Shown here: in pieces, positions 60,401 through 64,000 of the stretch
Position numbering within the stretch: the stretch's first letter is position 1
Layout of the letters: each line of letters begins with the position of its first letter
Assembly: GCA_037178975.1 (NCBI GenBank)
Contig: JASJZH010000005.1
Coordinates: 4,836,001-4,900,000, forward strand
Length of the DNA: 64,000 nucleotides
Source of the DNA: Oscheius tipulae
Taxonomy: Eukaryota; Nematoda; Chromadorea; Rhabditida; Rhabditidae
Direction of reading: 5' to 3'
Notes under the pieces: model-generated
Seen by the model: only the letters and a program-made list of their open reading frames with translations
What the model was told of the DNA's origin: nothing
Databases searched by the model: none
Program-made: the position numbers and the translations under genes

Positions 60401-61895
60401 GCTCTCCTCACAAGCTACTTTATTCCGTCTAGCCTATGTGTTATTCTCTGATTGGTGAAACTTTTATTCTAACTCTTCCGTACCGGTTACCAGCTCATGG
60501 GAACAAGAACAACCAGAGATTCTTGTGGTCCTTAGCCGCATCAACCTAGTAGTTAGTAAAGTTGAACTAGAACGATTCGATCTTTCTCCCCCGTTCAGCA
60601 GCTCTTTTCCGCCTTGCCTTCAAGAAACCAAAGATTTCTTCAACATGTTTTCCTCCGAATTGCCCCGATTATGCCTCTTTCACACATTTTACAATCATGA
60701 AATCTGTACAGTCAGGATTTTTCTCGAACCATCGTTTGATTCTTTTTCTTGCAAAAGACCCCGGAAAGCACCACGTTTAGCCAGCTCATTGTTTAAAATA
60801 AACTCTGAATCAGATGCGGAGGGTCGGTCCCTCCCACCCCGTATCTCATTTAGTCTCGGCTCTTTCGTGACAGGTCATTTTCTCAATTCTGGAGACTTCA
60901 AAGGCCATGCGTGAATTTCAGCCTCTTTCTCTGTGGCAGTTCTGAAAAGGACCGTCTTGCGTCATCTTGTTTATCCAGGAGCAGATTTCCGAGAGAAGGA
61001 AGAGTGGGAGACTTTGGCCTCTTTTCTCCCAGAGACTTTTTTGTTTTCTTGAACCTTCCGTCACAAACGCTGCTTATTAACAAATCCGCAAATTGTGCCC
61101 TTCTGTAAGAGTGTACGAATACGGAAATTCTTAGGCTTGAACATCAGAATGTGACCTTCGTTCAAAGGATATTGTTGTCATAGTAAGCATGGACCACTTC
61201 CTAACCATTTTGGACACAAACTTGAGAAGATTCTCTCAAGTTCTCTTGATGTCACTGACAAACATTGACAAGCGGTCACTTTTTCTAATGGGTTGCAATT
61301 ACGGCTTGATACAGAAAAGCCGACCGGCTTACCATCATCATCAAACAACATCATTCACGTGAGTGTCTTTCACCTGTCTCCTATTCGGTTAGTAATCTAG
61401 GCTGTGAGAAACATGAGCCGCCCCGGGGCACACAATAACAAGTGAATTTTTCATTATTGAGATATCGGTTAGATGGGAAGTTTGCTTATCCTTTGGAGAC
61501 AAAAGTGTGAGCTCCGCCTCTAACGCATATTCCATAGGGAGAGGAACCACGCAGGACGGGGATACCTGGTGTTTGATCTAGCCCTACAATAATCACCACA
61601 GTGATGAAAGAACTGTGAATGATGACTAAACGGGCATGCGGAATCGAGCCTTCGACCTCTGGACACCAAGCGAGAACACTACCACTGAGCCATTCAGTCA
61701 ATCTTGCTGCGAGATATGATGAGCGTACCGAGCAAAGCCCTCTCTTCAAAAACCCTTTTCTCATCTCCAATTCTATTCCCTCCATCTTCCACCTCTGCTG
61801 AATTCTTAACCAGTCCGAAAGCCGAAAAAAGATTGCAAATTTGCAGAAAGAGAGGTGGTACCCTTGCTGGATGCGCTTCTAAGATCCCACACAAA
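54428..61895. other. Gene-poor, pyrimidine-rich tract
   Basis: About 7.5 kb with no gene I can support, apart from possible 5' exons of the coiled-coil gene before 54900 and a tRNA remnant near 61665. The plus strand is rich in T and C through most of it, as plus-strand introns or 5' flank would be, so it may hold upstream exons or regulatory sequence of the GPCR gene. Confidence 0.4.
61631..61704 (-). pseudogene. tRNA-Pro-like remnant
   Basis: On the minus strand it has a good A-box D-arm (TGGCTCAGTGGTAG) and TTCTCGCTTGG, as in tRNA-Pro with a TGG anticodon, but the 3' side of the anticodon stem reads TCCAGAG and cannot pair fully. The T-arm (AGGCTCGATTCCG) is imperfect and the 5' end cannot pair with ATGCCCG. 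It is a decayed tRNA or tRNA-derived repeat. Confidence 0.5.
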
Positions 61896-64000
61896 ATGAC
61901 GGAAATTATGGATCCTCAGCAACAACTGCAGCCTGCTGAAGCAGACATCGAGAACGTGAGTTCATCGCCTTACTTATCGCGTGCCGTGTCTGACACGGCG
62001 TGTTACGCCCATGCAAAGGCGTCGTCAATTTTTCTCGCGCCAATTTCCTATTTCGAGGGCGGGAATTCAAAATTAGTTCTCTAGCCGCTTTTTAGATCAA
62101 TGTAGGGTATTCTGTGCCAAAATCGGTTTAAACCAGCATTTCTGTAGGATACTGTAAGAAAAAGAGCGGCGTTTGCGCCCGGTTTGAAAAGATGGCGACG
62201 CGCATAACACGCCGTGCTGGGTTATGTTCTCCCTTTCGAACGCAACAAGTACCTCTTTTTCTTGGGGTTAGACTCGCTCCTCATGATCCGAATCAGTTTC
62301 CCCTCTATGACGACCCCTTCTTTGGAACAACTTTGACCCTCCTCAAGAAGGGAGTTCAGTGGCCGGGTTGTCAGCCAGTATGGACCCAATTAGACGGGTA
62401 TGTACTGGGGGCTTGGTAGTTAGTTTTCGAGTTGTGTTGCCGTACTTTCTACCTGATTGTTCTATTTCCAGTACACTGTCAACTATGCTCTGCCGCTCTC
62501 CAACCATGATAACCACAATCTCATGGCCATTGCCGGCTTCTACGGCTTTCTCTTCGTGTTGGGAACCTGTGGAAATGCCGCCATCTTAGCTGTCGTTCAC
62601 TATGTCAGGGTATGGTAACTGGTCGTATTCTCTCCACAATAGTATTTTCCAGACAAACGATCATCGCTCCCGTCACAATACTACTCTCACTTACATTTGT
62701 GTTCTATGTGTCGTCGACTTTCTGTCCATGCTTCCGCTTCCGATGACCATTCTGGATCAGATTCTTGGATTCTGGATGTTTGGTACTGCAGCCTGCAAGA
62801 TTTTCCGTCTCCTCGAGCATATTGGAAAGATCTTCTCGACATTCATTCTCGTAGCCTTCTCGATCGATCGCTACTGCGCTGTCTGTCATCCTCTGAAGGT
62901 CAAAACTAGTTCAGGAGCACTGCTTAACCATAAGAATTCAGGTCCGAGACCAGCGCTGGGTGAAGAGAATTCTCGGAGCCATGTTCCTCTTCACCTGCCT
63001 CATGCTGCTCCCGATTCTGCTCTACGCCCACTCGAAGGAATTGATCATCTACGAAAAACTGGACCCTGTTCACAAGAGTGTGACTCGAATGCACCTCTAC
63101 AAGTGCGTTGATGACTTAGGAGACAAGTTCTTTATCGCTTTCACCGTCTACTGCTTCGCCCTGGTGAGTTCTAATGGGATTATAACTGGATACGATGGGA
63201 ATTTGGTAGGAAAAACTGAAGGCATGACGGGCATTGGGGGTTGCTTGTTTCCTTTTGTTTCACGCTTTGGTCACTGTCTTGAGCCTTGACGAGACTGACC
63301 TGAGAAGGGATATAAGATGACAAATTGAATAGAAAGAATCTCATATCTCTTTTCAATACAGGTAATTCATATTTCAGGGCTTCCTCCTTCCCATGATCGC
63401 TCTGATCTTTTTCTACTACCGTATGCTGTACAAGCTCTATAAGCAGGCCAACCTCGTCCGCACCAGTCTTCTCGGAAAGGTTGACGGAAACATTCCCATC
63501 GGGCACATTGCCGTCTACACTCTGGCCATCTGCATGTTCCACTTCATCTGTTGGACTCCTTACTGGGTCTCGGTCATGTACTCTCTCTACGTCGAGATCA
63601 TCGACCCCTTCCACATGATGGAAACGCCGACCTTCAAGTTCATCTACTTCATGTATGGAGTCCATGCCCTTCCCTACATCAACTCGAGCTGCAATTTTAT
63701 TCTCTACGGACTGCTTAATCGACAGGTTTTGAATTTTTTTTTCCAAATTCTTAATGAGAGTTTAGCTCCACCACACCACTGGAAAACAGGGAAACAGTCG
63801 CCAGTTCCGTTCCACTGGACCTCCTCAGCTCCGTTTTACGGAGTGTTCTGCAAACCATCACTCGGCCGTTGCCGACAGCAACGGTCGCTCTCCTCCTTCC
63901 GGAATCGAGTCTCCCCTGCAGATGAAGGTCTCCGTTGGAAATAATGTATGTTTCGTCGAATCATTCAGTAATCGTCATCCTTTTTCAGTCTATTTTCTCT
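61896..64000 (+). CDS. Class A peptide-type G-protein-coupled receptor (truncated by window end)
   Basis: The first exon, 61896-61956 (MTEIMDPQQQLQPAEADIEN), follows an acceptor (cttctaag). After a 515-bp intron the TM core begins: FYGFLFVLGTCGNAAILAVV (TM1), ICVLCVVDFLSMLPLPMTIL (TM2), the TM3 Cys of AACKIFRLLEHIGK, then SIDRYCAVCHP (DRY motif). TM4-5 follow across two exons, the TM5-6 loop has KLYKQANLVRTSLL, then FHFICWTPYW (TM6) and NSSCNFILYG (TM7). These fit a Gq/Gi-coupled neuropeptide receptor of the somatostatin/allatostatin-C broad group. The tail exon is His/Ser-rich with a GTATGT donor near 63945; at least one more exon lies right of the window. Confidence 0.9.
61983..62220. mobile_element. 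Small inverted-repeat element in intron 1 of the GPCR gene
   Basis: The left end, cacggcgtgttacgc..gcgtcgtca, and the right end, tggcgacgcgcataacacgccgtg, are imperfect reverse complements about 230 bp apart. The left end also begins with an 8-bp hairpin (gccgtgtc t gacacggc). Inside are GC-rich motifs such as tctcgcgccaattt. The layout resembles non-autonomous foldback transposons common in nematode introns. Confidence 0.55.

Noticed and set aside
60525-60914. 129-codon plus-strand frame
   Set aside because: Low-information Ser/Phe/Pro content, no neighbours, no motif.
1-64000. CRISPR arrays, rRNA, spliced-leader RNA genes and viral or transposase genes
   Set aside because: No spaced direct repeats, no SL1-like sequence, and no transposase, integrase or capsid motif seen in the frames I read.

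Overview
The window looks like nuclear DNA of a nematode. Coding exons are short and split by many 35-60 bp GT-AG introns. Many start codons sit just downstream of a 3' splice acceptor, the arrangement expected at spliced-leader trans-splice sites. Several gene families are typical of nematodes: a cuticle collagen with an RKKR site, multi-ShKT secreted proteins, a six-cysteine C6-type protein, Skp1-related (skr) genes, CYSTM proteins and a levamisole-type acetylcholine receptor subunit. I cannot name the species. All gene models are hand-made from splice motifs and reading frame, so exon edges may be off by a few bases where I say so.

Layout. 1-9.9 kb (minus): a partial gene with an acidic, Ser/Pro-rich N-terminus, preceded by a large DOCK-D/Zizimin-type Rho GEF. 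11.3-16.5 kb (plus): two parallel gene pairs, CYSTM + phospholipase-B-like lipase and CYSTM + C6-type secreted protein. The members of each pair are only 121 and 177 bp apart, which looks like operons. 16.5-23.3 kb: a large inverted duplication whose arms each carry an skr gene with the same predicted protein. The arms enclose an HMIT-type myo-inositol transporter, and a decayed third skr tail lies just outside the right arm. 23.6-27.5 kb (plus): an alpha-type nicotinic receptor subunit whose second intron hosts a cuticle collagen on the opposite strand, and whose M2-M3 intron carries tRNA-like sequences. 27.6-30.4 kb (minus): a PDZ protein. 31-37 kb: gene-poor, purine-rich on the plus strand.

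36.9-44.7 kb (minus): a membrane protein with an intronic tRNA-Gly(GCC), the ciliary transition-zone protein B9D1/MKSR-1, and a large unrecognised coiled-coil/proline-rich protein with a foldback element in one intron. 44.8-48.2 kb: a diverged tandem duplication of about 1.47 kb with decayed exons, then a 114-codon orphan reading frame. 48.3-51.8 kb (plus): two adjacent multi-ShKT secreted proteins. 52.5-54.4 kb (minus): an unrecognised coiled-coil protein. 54.4-61.9 kb: no convincing gene, pyrimidine-rich on the plus strand. 61.9-64 kb (plus): a peptide-type class A GPCR running off the right end.

No CRISPR array, phage, rRNA or bacterial feature is present. The clearest unusual architecture is the skr inverted duplication, followed by the paired CYSTM/secreted-protein units and the collagen nested in the receptor gene.
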